Assembly: GCA_050942875.1 (NCBI GenBank)
Contig: JBMNOD010000002.1
Location: 28,449 to 92,448, forward strand
Direction of reading: 5' to 3'
Source of the DNA: JAAZAI01 sp050942875
GTDB lineage: Bacteria; Verrucomicrobiota; Kiritimatiellia; RFP12; UBA3636
Length of the DNA: 64,000 bases
Within the stretch, counting starts at the first letter, position 1, and every line of letters begins with the position of its first letter. Positions 41,785-51,040 of this stretch are shown in pieces. The notes under the pieces were generated by a model. That model ran no database searches. It saw only the letters and a list, made by a program, of their open reading frames with translations, and was not told the origin of the DNA. The position numbers and the translations under genes are program-made.

Positions 41785-44325
41785 ATGCACTCCGTCAACT
41801 GGCTCAAATGGATCTTTCTCGTGATCCTCATCTGCGCATCCGTCCTCCTGATCATTCCGCCCGAAAAGAAGATCCGGCTGGGTCTCGACCTGCAAGGCGG
41901 CTACAGCTTCACGCTCGAGCTCGACAAGGAGGCGCTCGAAGAGACCATCCGCGGGCGCTTCCCCGAAGGCACGCCGGATGCGGAGATCCAAACCCGCATC
42001 AAGGAAGCGATGGCTTCGGCCGACGACACGGCGCTCGAAGTCATCCGCAACCGAATCGACGCCCTCGGCACCGAAGAGCCCGTGATCACCCGCGGCAAAG
42101 ACGGTCGCATCTACGTCCAGATCCCCGGAGCCGATGAAAAGAAGCGCATCGAGGCGGAAAACATGATTCGCAGCGTGGCCTTCCTCGACTTCCGCCTCGT
42201 CAGCAGCCGCTCCGCCGAAATGGTAAACAGGCTTCTTGACCAAGGCAAGGCCCCGGAAGGGTACACGATCAGCCTGATCGACGGCCAAAAGTACTTCGCG
42301 CGCATCCCCAACACCCCCGAACCCTCCCCGAGCGTCCTGCAGGCCTTCGGCAACCCCGATCCCGGCTACATCCTCATGCTTGAACGCGTGAAGGTCGGCA
42401 ACGCCGAGGTCTTCCTGCCCCACTACGTCAGCCGCCGCCCGCTGCTCACCGGCGAATTCGTCAGAAAGGCAGGGTCGGAAGTGGACATGATCACGGGCCG
42501 CCACTACGTGACCCTCTCGTTCAATGCCGAAGGCGCGAAGAAATTCGAGGAGGTCACCGGCAAGTACTGCCCCTACGGCACCTCGAACAAAACCAACGCG
42601 CGCGGCCGCCAGCTCGCCGTCGCCCTGGACGGCGTGATCTACTCCGCACCGGAAATCAAGGATCGCATCCCCGGCGGCAACGCCACCATCACCGGCAACT
42701 TCACCGCAGGCGAAGCCCGGCAGCTCGCCAATGTGCTCAACGCCGGCGCCCTCCCCGCGCCGATGAAGTTCATCGGCAAGCGCTTCGTCAACCCGACGCT
42801 CGGAGAAGACGCCATCGCCGGCGCCAAGAAGGCCATCATCGTGGGCTTCGCCGCCGTCATCCTGTTCGTCATCCTCTACTACCACTACATGGGCGTCGTC
42901 GCCGCCGGCGCGCTGATCCTCAACCTCGTGCTGCTGCCGCTCTGCGCCGTGCTGGCCTCCAACATCCTGAGCATCTTCGTGCCTGACGTGACGCTCTCGG
43001 GCAGCAGCGTCCTTCGTCTGCCCGTGCTCACGCTGCCCGGCATCGCCGGCATTCTGTTGTCGATTGGCATGGCCGTGGACGCCAACGTGCTCATCTACGA
43101 GCGCGCGCGCGAGGAGCAGCAAGCCGGGCGCCCCCCCTATCCCTCGATCATGGCGGGCTACAAACGCGCCTTCCTCGCCATCTTCGACGGCAACTTGACG
43201 ACGGTCATCACCGCCGTCATCCTCTTCATCTTCGGCACCGGCCTCATCCGCGGCTTCTCCATCACCCTCGTCGCCGGCATCATGGCCAGCATGTACACGG
43301 CGCTCGTCGTGACCAAGATGGTCTTCCAGGCGACCGTCCCCGAGACGCGCACCAAGCCCATGACCATGATGAAGCTGCTCAGCGACCAGAGGACCTTCGC
43401 CTTCAACCGCTGCTTCAAGCCCGTGACCATCCTCTGCTGCGCAGTCATCGCCGTGACGCTCTCCATCACCGCCGTGCGCGGCTTCCGCAATCCGGCCTCG
43501 ATCTTCGGCGTGGACTTCACCGGCGGAGCCAAGGTCAGCTACACCGTGCAGATCCCCGAAGGCGGCGACCTCGGCACGACGCTCGGCGACATCCGCTCGG
43601 CGGCGTCCGCCGCCGGCATCACCGATGCCGCCCCGCAGTTCCAGCAGTCCGACGAGCAGACCTTCCTTGAAATCAAGACCGTCTTCACCGAGATCGACGG
43701 CCGCGAAATCTCCGAAGTCCTCACCGAAGCATTGACGACTGCCGAAGCGCTCAAGGACGTGGAATTCACCTACACCGACATCGACTCCGTCGGCCCCCAG
43801 ATCGGCGACGAGATGAAGAAGAGCGCCGTGATCGCCATCATCCTCTCGACCATCGCGATGCTGCTCTACATCACGATGCGCTTCGAATTCGGCTTCTCGC
43901 TCGGCGCCATCGCCGCGATCACCAGCGACGTGCTCGTCACCATCGGCGTCTTCTCCTGCCTCGGCTTCCAGTTCGACCTCACGATCGTGGCCGCCATGCT
44001 CACCATCGTCGGCTACGGCGTCAACGACACCATCGTGCTCTTCGACCGCATCCGCGAGGAACTCAAGCGCAACCAGAAGACGTCGTTCCCCGAACTGGCG
44101 AACCACTGCATCAACCTCACGTTGAGCCGGACGATCCTCACCTCGGTCTCGACGCTGCTCACGGTCTTCGCCCTGATGGTCTTCACAAGCGGGGACATCT
44201 TCGGATTCGCCGTCTGCATGTTCATCGGGCTCGTCGCGAGCACCTTCTCGACCATCTTCATCTCCACGCCCGTCATGCTGGCGTGGTACCAGAACAAACG
44301 CCCCAGCTTCAGCACGGGCAAATGA
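41785..44325 (+). CDS. secDF: Fused protein translocase SecDF
   Basis: The 846-residue polypeptide joins SecD and SecF. The SecD half has an N-terminal helix, KKIRLGLDLQGGYSFTLELD, IPGADEKKRIEAENMIRSVA, the P1 head and GMAVDANVLIYERAREE near residue 428. The SecF half starts about residue 545 and has IFGVDFTGGAKVSYTV near 573 and GYGVNDTIVLFDRIREEL near 744. Twelve membrane segments are expected. SecDF uses the proton gradient to help export through SecYEG. Fusion is common in PVC bacteria and Bacillus. Confidence 0.95.
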   Translation: MHSVNWLKWIFLVILICASVLLIIPPEKKIRLGLDLQGGYSFTLELDKEALEETIRGRFPEGTPDAEIQTRIKEAMASADDTALEVIRNRIDALGTEEPVITRGKDGRIYVQIPGADEKKRIEAENMIRSVAFLDFRLVSSRSAEMVNRLLDQGKAPEGYTISLIDGQKYFARIPNTPEPSPSVLQAFGNPDPGYILMLERVKVGNAEVFLPHYVSRRPLLTGEFVRKAGSEVDMITGRHYVTLSFNAEGAKKFEEVTGKYCPYGTSNKTNARGRQLAVALDGVIYSAPEIKDRIPGGNATITGNFTAGEARQLANVLNAGALPAPMKFIGKRFVNPTLGEDAIAGAKKAIIVGFAAVILFVILYYHYMGVVAAGALILNLVLLPLCAVLASNILSIFVPDVTLSGSSVLRLPVLTLPGIAGILLSIGMAVDANVLIYERAREEQQAGRPPYPSIMAGYKRAFLAIFDGNLTTVITAVILFIFGTGLIRGFSITLVAGIMASMYTALVVTKMVFQATVPETRTKPMTMMKLLSDQRTFAFNRCFKPVTILCCAVIAVTLSITAVRGFRNPASIFGVDFTGGAKVSYTVQIPEGGDLGTTLGDIRSAASAAGITDAAPQFQQSDEQTFLEIKTVFTEIDGREISEVLTEALTTAEALKDVEFTYTDIDSVGPQIGDEMKKSAVIAIILSTIAMLLYITMRFEFGFSLGAIAAITSDVLVTIGVFSCLGFQFDLTIVAAMLTIVGYGVNDTIVLFDRIREELKRNQKTSFPELANHCINLTLSRTILTSVSTLLTVFALMVFTSGDIFGFAVCMFIGLVASTFSTIFISTPVMLAWYQNKRPSFSTGK

Positions 44326-44352
44326 CAATTCATTGTTGGAAAGGACGACGGC

Positions 44353-45033
44353 ATGATCACGGCAATCATCGTAGCGGCAGGCAAAAGCACACGCATGGGT
44401 GGAGACATCGACAAGGCGTTTCTCAGCCTGGGCTCCAAGCCCGTCCTTGCCTATTCCATGATGGCGTTCGAGACCTGCCCGGAAGTGGGCCAGGTCATCC
44501 TCGTCGTGCGCAAGGAACAACTCGTCGCCGCCAAGAGCGCCGCCCAGATGTTCGGCTGCCGCAAGGTCGTCGACATCGTCGCGGGCGGCGCCAGGCGGCA
44601 GGATTCCGTCGCCAGAGGCCTCGCCGCCTGCGATCCTGCGACCTCCGTGGTCTGCGTCCATGACGGCGCGCGCCCCTGCATCACCCCGGCGCTCATCTCC
44701 GAGACGATCCGCACCGCCAAACGCACGGGCTCCGGCGTCGCAGCGGCCAAGGTCACCGACACGCTCAAAGTCGTCGAACGCGGCCACGTGGTCGCCTCCA
44801 CCCTCGACCGCACGAAGGTCTGGTCCGTGCAAACGCCCCAGACCTTCAAGTTCGACATCCTTCGCCGCGCCCTCGACAAGGCGGCGCAGGACAAGGAGAA
44901 CTTCACCGACGAAGCCTCCGCCGTCGAACACCTTGGCGAGAAAGTCCACCTCGTCCCCTCGACCTTCCCGAACATCAAGATCACCGTCACGGACGACCTG
45001 AAAACAGCCGCGCTTCTGCTCGGCATCCATTAG
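44353..45033 (+). CDS. ispD: 2-C-methyl-D-erythritol 4-phosphate cytidylyltransferase
   Basis: The 226-residue enzyme activates MEP with CTP in the non-mevalonate isoprenoid pathway. It shows IIVAAGKSTRMGGDIDKAFL at the start (nucleotide-binding loop), VAGGARRQDSVARGL near 78, VCVHDGARPCITP near 98, VWSVQTPQTFKF near 156 and the closing NIKITVTDDLKTAALLL. GGAAAGGA precedes the ATG. It lies 27 bp after secDF. Confidence 0.95.
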   Translation: MITAIIVAAGKSTRMGGDIDKAFLSLGSKPVLAYSMMAFETCPEVGQVILVVRKEQLVAAKSAAQMFGCRKVVDIVAGGARRQDSVARGLAACDPATSVVCVHDGARPCITPALISETIRTAKRTGSGVAAAKVTDTLKVVERGHVVASTLDRTKVWSVQTPQTFKFDILRRALDKAAQDKENFTDEASAVEHLGEKVHLVPSTFPNIKITVTDDLKTAALLLGIH

Positions 45034-45057
45034 CCCCCACCCCACCAACGACTGACG

Positions 45058-45795
45058 ATGGATAAGAAGTTTGCCATTTTCGCCGACATCCACGCCAACA
45101 TCGACGCACTTGAAGCCGTCGTCGAGCACGCCCGCTCGCAATCCGTGACGGACTTCATCTGCGTTGGCGACATCGTCGGCTACAACGCCAAGCCCCTTGA
45201 GTGCGTCCATCTCATCCGCGAGCTCGACTGCTTCACCGTGCGCGGCAACCACGACCATTACTGCGGCTTCGACGAATCGCTCGACGACTTCCACCCCATG
45301 GCGGCAAGCGTCGTCGCTTGGACCCGCCGCGAACTCGCCCAGGATCCCGTCGCCGGCGACTGGCTCCGATCCCTGCCCTTCCACGCCTTCCACCAGGGCA
45401 TGACCCTCGTCCACAGCACGCTCGACATGCCCGAACGCTGGGGCTACGTGTTCGACTCCATCGAAGCCGAGGCCCACTTCTGCTACCAGAACACGCAGGT
45501 CTGCTTCCACGGCCACACCCACGTCCCCGTGATCTTCGACAAGCGCGGCCCCACCGTGGAGCGCTACGATCCGCAGACGATCAACATCGGCCTCGGCCGC
45601 AAATACTTCATCAACACCGGCAGCATCGGACAGCCGCGAGACAACGACAGCCGCGCCTCCTACTGCACCTACGACATCGCCATGCGCGAAATCCAGTTCC
45701 ATCGCGTCGAGTACGACATTGAGGCCACCCAGGCCAAAATCCGCGCCGCAGGGCTTCCGGAACGACTCGCCCAGCGCATCGCCGTCGGACGCTGA
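45058..45795 (+). CDS. Calcineurin-like metallophosphoesterase (YfcE/diadenosine-phosphatase type)
   Basis: The 245-residue protein has the metal-binding motifs in order: FADIHANIDALEAV (DxH), FICVGDIVGYNAKP (GD), VRGNHDHYC (GNHD), LVHSTL and CFHGHTHVPVIF (GHxH). Such enzymes hydrolyse phosphoesters, and the substrate here is unknown. It follows ispD by 24 bp and precedes a lipoprotein gene. Confidence 0.88.
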   Translation: MDKKFAIFADIHANIDALEAVVEHARSQSVTDFICVGDIVGYNAKPLECVHLIRELDCFTVRGNHDHYCGFDESLDDFHPMAASVVAWTRRELAQDPVAGDWLRSLPFHAFHQGMTLVHSTLDMPERWGYVFDSIEAEAHFCYQNTQVCFHGHTHVPVIFDKRGPTVERYDPQTINIGLGRKYFINTGSIGQPRDNDSRASYCTYDIAMREIQFHRVEYDIEATQAKIRAAGLPERLAQRIAVGR

Positions 45796-45844
45796 CCCGT
45801 CTTCTCATCGCCAACACTCATTTCACTCCAAGCGAAAGGCTCCC

Positions 45845-46483
45845 ATGAAAGCACTGCTCGACCGACCGATTCGACTGATCTCGATGCTGATCCTCCTGTC
45901 GCTCGCCCTCGCGACCGGATGCGAAGACGATGGCGACTCCAAGGATTTTGGAGACAACAACCCCGACCTCGTCGCCTGCATCGGCGACAGCCTCACGCAG
46001 GGCTACAAGTGCGCCGGCGCTCCCTACCCCTCCCGAATCGCCGAGAAGACCGGCAAGACCGTCCTCAACTTCGGCGTCGCCGGAGCGACCAGCGCCTACG
46101 GCGCCTCCATCATCTCCTCCGTCGTCGCGCGCAAGCCCGGCTACGTCTGCATTCTCTTCGGCTCCAACGACGCGATCATGCACCGAGGCGCCGAGGCCGC
46201 CGCCGAAAACATCCGCGCCATCATCGGCGTCTGCAAGGCCAACCGTTGCATCCCGATCGTCGGCACGCCGCCCAAGATGATCGATTCCCACGCCCCCTAC
46301 GACCCCGCCGCCGCCGCCACCGCGGATGCCATCATCGCCGTCGCCAAGGAAGAGGGGGTCGCCGTCGTCAATTTCTACAAGGCCTTCGGCGATGGCGTCG
46401 AATTCCTGAATCCCGACGACGGACTTCACCTTTCAGACGCCGGCGGCGACAAGATCGCCTCCGGATTTGCCTCGAAACTGTAG
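45845..46483 (+). CDS. SGNH/GDSL-family esterase lipoprotein
   Basis: The 212-residue protein starts at ATG 45845 with AAGCGAAAGG upstream. The leader ends in the lipobox LATGC, predicting a lipid-anchored Cys at about residue 26. The SGNH motifs are VACIGDSLTQGYK (catalytic Ser), NFGVAGATSAYG (Gly block), LFGSNDAIM (GxND) and DDGLHLSDAGG (Asp/His). Such enzymes deacylate lipids or glycans at the cell envelope. The frame upstream of 45845 overlaps the previous gene and is ignored. Confidence 0.82.
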   Translation: MKALLDRPIRLISMLILLSLALATGCEDDGDSKDFGDNNPDLVACIGDSLTQGYKCAGAPYPSRIAEKTGKTVLNFGVAGATSAYGASIISSVVARKPGYVCILFGSNDAIMHRGAEAAAENIRAIIGVCKANRCIPIVGTPPKMIDSHAPYDPAAAATADAIIAVAKEEGVAVVNFYKAFGDGVEFLNPDDGLHLSDAGGDKIASGFASKL

Positions 46484-46524
46484 TTCATCCACCATGCCAA
46501 GCCAATCAAAAGGAGTTTTCCGCC

Positions 46525-47526
46525 ATGTCCTTCCCCGCCTCCTCCGAGCGCTACAGCGCCGCGCCATTCCGCCGTTGCGGCCGCTCCGGCCTGAAACTTC
46601 CGCCCATCTCCTTGGGTCTCTGGCAGAACTTCGGCGGCGAACGTCCGTATGAAAACAGCCGCGCCATGGTCCGCGAAGCCTTCAACCTGGGCATCACACA
46701 CTTCGACCTCGCCAACAACTACGGCCCGCCGCCAGGCTCGGCAGAAGAAACCTTCGGCCGCATCCTGACCGACGACTTCCGCCCCTGGCGCGACGAAATG
46801 ATCATCTCGACGAAGGCCGGCTACGCCATGTGGCCAGGCCCCTACGGCGACGGAGGATCCCGCAAATACCTCCTCGCCTCCCTCGACCAGAGCCTCAAGC
46901 GCATGGGTCTCGACTACGTGGACATCTTCTACTCCCACCGCCCCGACCCCGAGACCCCGATCGAGGAGACGATGGGCGCCCTCGCCTCCGCCGTCAAGGC
47001 CGGCAAGGCGCTCTACGCCGGCATCTCCTCCTACAAGCCCGAGGAGACCCGCCAGGCCGCCAAAATCCTCGCCGACCTCGGCGCGCCCTGCCTCATCCAT
47101 CAGCCCTCCTACAGCATGCTCAACCGCTGGATCGAAGACGGCCTGATCGAAGCCGCGGAAGAGACCGGCATGGGCATCATCGCCTTCAGCCCGCTCGCGC
47201 AGGGCCTCCTCACAGCCAAATACGCCTCGGGCGAAATCCCCGCCAACTCCCGCGCCGCGCGCAACGACCGGATGGCCAGGCAACTCGCCGACGGCCTCGC
47301 CGCAAAACTCGCGGATCTCGCCGCCATCGCCGCCGAGCGCGGCCAAACCCTCGCCCAGCTCGCGCTGACGTGGGTGCTGCGCCATCCCGCCGTCACCTCC
47401 GCAATCATCGGCGCCAGCACCCCCGCGCAGATCATCGAAAACGCCGCCGCCGCCAACGCCGCACCACTCGCCGCCGCCGAATTGGCCGCCATCGAAGCCG
47501 TTCTCGCCGAGCCCCGCACGCCCTGA
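46525..47526 (+). CDS. Aldo/keto reductase, L-glyceraldehyde-3-phosphate reductase-like (YghZ type)
   Basis: The 333-residue protein has FRRCGRSGLKLPPISLGLW, ITHFDLANNYGPPPGSAEE, ISTKAGYAMWPGPYGDGGSR and DYVDIFYSHRPDPETP, all close to the YghZ group. The later SPLAQGLLTAKY and SAIIGASTPAQI segments form the cofactor end. It reduces aldehydes with NADPH. Tyr and Asp of the catalytic tetrad are in FDLANNYG; the Lys is in STKAGY. AGGAG lies 9 bp upstream of ATG 46525. Confidence 0.88.
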   Translation: MSFPASSERYSAAPFRRCGRSGLKLPPISLGLWQNFGGERPYENSRAMVREAFNLGITHFDLANNYGPPPGSAEETFGRILTDDFRPWRDEMIISTKAGYAMWPGPYGDGGSRKYLLASLDQSLKRMGLDYVDIFYSHRPDPETPIEETMGALASAVKAGKALYAGISSYKPEETRQAAKILADLGAPCLIHQPSYSMLNRWIEDGLIEAAEETGMGIIAFSPLAQGLLTAKYASGEIPANSRAARNDRMARQLADGLAAKLADLAAIAAERGQTLAQLALTWVLRHPAVTSAIIGASTPAQIIENAAAANAAPLAAAELAAIEAVLAEPRTP

Positions 47527-47531
47527 GCCCC

Positions 47532-48995
47532 ATGCCGACAAACGGAACACCCGACGCCCCCCCGCGAACGGCGGAAATCCGCCGACGCCGACGCGGCGCG
47601 GGCGTCAACGTCGTTGTCGCCGTCGCCCTGGCCGCCGCCGTCTTCGTCGTCGCGAACTACTGCGCCTCCCTCCTCTACGCAAAATGGCACTTCGACTACG
47701 GCGTCGCCGGCGGACTCTCGCGCCGCACCCTCGCCGTCCTGCAAAGCAGCCAAGGCGAAATCACCATGACGGCGCTCTTCGAACAGTCGCACCCCTACGG
47801 ACGCGCCGCCCGCAAACTCCTTCAGGAATACGCCGAAGCCGCCGAACTCGTCCACGGCCTCGTCATCCGGACGCGCGCCATCAACGTCAACCACGACGTC
47901 ATGGAGGCCGCCGAGGTCATGCGCCGGCACCCCGCCGAAGCCAATTCCATCCTGATCGAACACGGACCCGAATTCCGCGTCATCCGCGAACCCGACATGA
48001 TCGCGCGAACCGCGCCCGATCCCGCGCGCCCGGACGAGCCGCGCCGCCAGATGTTCATCGGCGAAAGCGCCTGCACCGCAGCCATCATCGACATGCTCCG
48101 CCCGTCCGACTCCATGGTCTACTTCGTCGGCGGCCACGGCGAATACGACCCCGAGAGCCACCACCACATCACCGGCGCCTCCGCCATTGCCCAGGAGCTC
48201 GGCCGCAGCGGCTGCGCCATCCGCAAACTCAACCTCGTCCAAACCCCGTCCATTCCCCAGGACTGCGACGCGCTCGTCGTCGCCGGCCCGCGAACCCTCT
48301 TCTCCCCCGCGGAAGTCGAAGCCGTATCAAGCTACCTCGACAATGGCGGCAAGGCCCTCGTCCTCCTCGACGACCCCTACGCCGGCGGCCTCGCCGCCGT
48401 CCTCGAACGCTGGGGCCTCCGCGTCGCCAACCCCCCAGGCCCCACCCACCTGCCCGTGCGCATCTCCACCTCGCACGTCGCCGAACACCCCGCCACCCGA
48501 CGCCTCGCCAACGTGATGGTCGCCTTCTCCAATCCCTGCATCATCGAAACCCTCGACTCCGGCCCCGTCGCCGGACGCCGCGACAAACCCATCGTCTCGC
48601 CGCTCGTCTTCATCCCGCCGAACGAGTCCGCGCTCGGCGTCTTCGCCGCAAACACCCCCCAGCCAGCCATCGCCGCCGCCGCGGAGCTCGGAGCCTCCGC
48701 CCGAGGCCGAGAATCCTCCAAGCTGCTCGTCTGCGGCGATTCCGACTTCATCTCCAACGCCATGACCCAGCGCGGCTTCCAGGGCAACACGCTCTTTGTC
48801 CTCTCCGCCGTCGAATGGCTGCTGGGCAGCCGCATCGGGACGCTTTCGGAAAGCGCCGCCAACGTCGCCCTCGATCCCGGCGTCTCGCCGGTGGGCGGCT
48901 GGCGCACCCTCGCCTGGCGCACCGCCGTCGCCCTCCCGCTCGCCATCCTCGTCTTCGGCTGCCTCGTCATGGCCCCGATCTTCCGAAGACTCTAA
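47532..48995 (+). CDS. GldG-like ABC-type auxiliary membrane protein
   Basis: The 487-residue protein has an N-terminal membrane helix (VNVVVAVALAAAVFVVANYC), a long extracytoplasmic region and a C-terminal helix (VALPLAILVFGCLVMAPIF). Inside it are SDSMVYFVGGHGEYDPE, DALVVAGPRTLFSPAEVEAV and GNTLFVLSAVEWLLG, the pattern of GldG/ABC_transp_aux proteins that normally pair with a GldA/GldF ABC transporter. Neither partner is adjacent; the gene starts 5 bp after an aldo/keto reductase. The substrate is unknown. Confidence 0.72.
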   Translation: MPTNGTPDAPPRTAEIRRRRRGAGVNVVVAVALAAAVFVVANYCASLLYAKWHFDYGVAGGLSRRTLAVLQSSQGEITMTALFEQSHPYGRAARKLLQEYAEAAELVHGLVIRTRAINVNHDVMEAAEVMRRHPAEANSILIEHGPEFRVIREPDMIARTAPDPARPDEPRRQMFIGESACTAAIIDMLRPSDSMVYFVGGHGEYDPESHHHITGASAIAQELGRSGCAIRKLNLVQTPSIPQDCDALVVAGPRTLFSPAEVEAVSSYLDNGGKALVLLDDPYAGGLAAVLERWGLRVANPPGPTHLPVRISTSHVAEHPATRRLANVMVAFSNPCIIETLDSGPVAGRRDKPIVSPLVFIPPNESALGVFAANTPQPAIAAAAELGASARGRESSKLLVCGDSDFISNAMTQRGFQGNTLFVLSAVEWLLGSRIGTLSESAANVALDPGVSPVGGWRTLAWRTAVALPLAILVFGCLVMAPIFRRL

Positions 48996-49015
48996 AAAAC
49001 ACCCCTTGTTTCCAC

Positions 49016-49786
49016 ATGAACAAGAAATACACCACCCTCCTCCTCGACCTCGACGGCACCGTCTACGCCGGCGCCGCCGAAGTGCCCGGCGCCGGCGATT
49101 TCATCCGCCGCTGCGAAGCCGGCGGCATCCAGTGCCTCTACGTCACGAACCGAGCCAACCGCACGCGCGAACTCGTCGTCGAGCAGCTCCGCTCCTACGG
49201 CATCCCCTGCACCGTCGAAAGCGTCGTCTCGACCGCCATCGCCACCGCCCGCTACCTCGGCTCGGGATCCGCCTACGTCATCGGCGAACACGGCCTCGAA
49301 GCCGCCCTGCTCGAACAAGGCATCGCCATCACCGACGACAACCCCGACGCCGTCGTCGTCAGCCTCGACCGCCAGTTCTCCTACGCCAAGCTCAAGGCCG
49401 CCTGCCGGTTCATCCACGGCGGCGCGAAGTTCGTCGCCACCAACCCCGACGCCTGCCTCAAGATCGAGGACGGCATCGTCCCCGGCTCCGGCTCCATCGT
49501 CGCCGCCGTGCGCACCGGCTCCGGCAAGGATCCCGTCGTCATCGGCAAGCCCGAACCGCTGCTCTACGACATGGCGCTCGCCATCGGCAATGCGAAGAAA
49601 GAGGAAACCCTTGTCGTCGGCGACAACCTCGCCACCGACATCGGCGCCGCCGTCAACGCCGGCATGGACAGCGTGCTGCTCCTCACCGGCGTCAGCTCCC
49701 GCGAAGACATCGTCCCCGGCGCCCCCGCCCCCACCTTCATCGCCGAAAATTACGCCGAACTCGCCAAAATCGTCTTCCCCGGCTAG
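49016..49786 (+). CDS. HAD-IIA family sugar phosphatase (NagD-like)
   Basis: The 256-residue protein has LLLDLDGTVYAGAAEVPGA (HAD motif I, nucleophile Asp), CLYVTNRANRTRELV (motif II), VIGKPEPLLYDMAL (motif III Lys) and LVVGDNLATDIGAAVNAGM (motif IV). NagD-type enzymes dephosphorylate sugar phosphates and nucleotides. The ATG at 49016 follows the GldG-like stop by 20 bp without a strong ribosome site. Confidence 0.9.
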   Translation: MNKKYTTLLLDLDGTVYAGAAEVPGAGDFIRRCEAGGIQCLYVTNRANRTRELVVEQLRSYGIPCTVESVVSTAIATARYLGSGSAYVIGEHGLEAALLEQGIAITDDNPDAVVVSLDRQFSYAKLKAACRFIHGGAKFVATNPDACLKIEDGIVPGSGSIVAAVRTGSGKDPVVIGKPEPLLYDMALAIGNAKKEETLVVGDNLATDIGAAVNAGMDSVLLLTGVSSREDIVPGAPAPTFIAENYAELAKIVFPG

Positions 49787-49825
49787 GTTCCACCGACAAA
49801 TGCCAATGCTAAGGATTATGAAGAA

Positions 49826-51037
49826 TTGACGTTCCGACATGACAAAGTGGCAGGCAAACGCCTTGATGACTTTGCCACAACAGATGTTGACAAGGCGGCT
49901 TTATCCCACTGGATTCACAACAGAGGGACAAAAGCCGCTGAAACGTATGCCCCGAAAGCGAAGTCCCTGCTTCCAGAAGCCATATACGACCTCTTTAAAA
50001 AAGATTCAGCCCAGGTCCATGATGTTGCTGGCAGGCAGATGCTGTTTGACGATGTTCTCGGCGTCCCATTTCCTCCGCCCAGAAAACCAGGGTTTACCTT
50101 CATCGATCTTTTTGCCGGCATTGGTGGTTTCCGCATAGCCATGCAAAGTTGCGGGGGGAAGTGTGTGTTCTCTTCGGAATGGGACAAGGCGGCGCGAAAA
50201 ACATATTTTGACAATTACGGCGAAATTCCCTTCGGGGACATCACCTTGGAAGAGACGAAAAGATTCATCCCAACGACTTTCGACGTGCTTTGTGCGGGGT
50301 TCCCATGCCAACCCTTTTCTCTGGCAGGCGTTTCGGCTCGGACGGCGATGAATAAGGATCATGGCTTCAAAGACAAGACGCAAGGCACTTTGTTTTTCGA
50401 CATCATGCAAATTGTCCGAAGCAGAAAACCCAAAGTCCTCTTTTTGGAAAACGTAAAAAACATTGTGAACCATGACAAGGGGAACACGTTTAGAATCATA
50501 CAAGAATCAATCGAAAAAGAAGGCTACTCATTTCACTACGAAATAATCGATTCAAGCTCGGTTGTTCCACAGAAACGCGTTCGATGCTACATGGTTTGCA
50601 TCAAGGATGGCGGGAGCTTCGCTTTCCCCTCTTTCGAAGGCCCGGCGTTGCCGTTGTCATCGATCCTCGAAAAAAATCCCGATGATTCCTATACCATTTC
50701 CGACGGTCTGTGGGCTGGACACATGCGGCGTACGGCGCGGAACTTGGATCGTGGAACGGGCTTTACCGCTTTCACGGCGGATTTATCCAAGCCGTCGCGA
50801 ACGTTGGTGGCTCGATACTATAAAGACGGCAAAGAGTGTCTTGTACCACAAGAAGGCAAAAACCCCCGCATGCTGACTCCGAGGGAATGCGCAAGGCTTC
50901 AAGGATTCCCCGGGGACTTCATTTTGGCAAGCTCCAGGACTGTTCTTTACAAGCAAATGGGCAACTCTGTGGTTGTTCCAGTTTTGAGCAAAATTGCTTT
51001 GGAAATCAAAAGACAATCGTTGTCAGAGGAGGGGTAA
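49826..51037 (+). CDS. DNA cytosine-5 methyltransferase (Dcm-like), start uncertain
   Basis: The ~403-residue protein has the m5C motifs: TFIDLFAGIGGFRIA (I), CAGFPCQPFSLAGV with the catalytic Cys (IV), LFLENVKNIV (VI), VVPQKRVRCYMV (VIII), RMLTPRECARLQGFP and YKQMGNSVVVPV (IX-X). It most resembles E. coli Dcm. The frame is open from just after the HAD stop (49787) without any ATG or GTG, so the given start is a TTG. The N terminus may therefore be truncated, or a non-AUG start is used. GC content falls sharply relative to neighbours, a sign of acquisition. The HNH gene follows by 3 bp, forming a restriction-modification pair. Confidence 0.88.
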   Translation: MTFRHDKVAGKRLDDFATTDVDKAALSHWIHNRGTKAAETYAPKAKSLLPEAIYDLFKKDSAQVHDVAGRQMLFDDVLGVPFPPPRKPGFTFIDLFAGIGGFRIAMQSCGGKCVFSSEWDKAARKTYFDNYGEIPFGDITLEETKRFIPTTFDVLCAGFPCQPFSLAGVSARTAMNKDHGFKDKTQGTLFFDIMQIVRSRKPKVLFLENVKNIVNHDKGNTFRIIQESIEKEGYSFHYEIIDSSSVVPQKRVRCYMVCIKDGGSFAFPSFEGPALPLSSILEKNPDDSYTISDGLWAGHMRRTARNLDRGTGFTAFTADLSKPSRTLVARYYKDGKECLVPQEGKNPRMLTPRECARLQGFPGDFILASSRTVLYKQMGNSVVVPVLSKIALEIKRQSLSEEG

Positions 51038-51040
51038 GCC

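Noticed and set aside
41719..45702. A 1,327-codon open frame on the minus strand
   Set aside because: It is fully antisense to yajC's end, secDF, ispD and the phosphoesterase, all of which have clear family motifs. High GC with few stops explains it.
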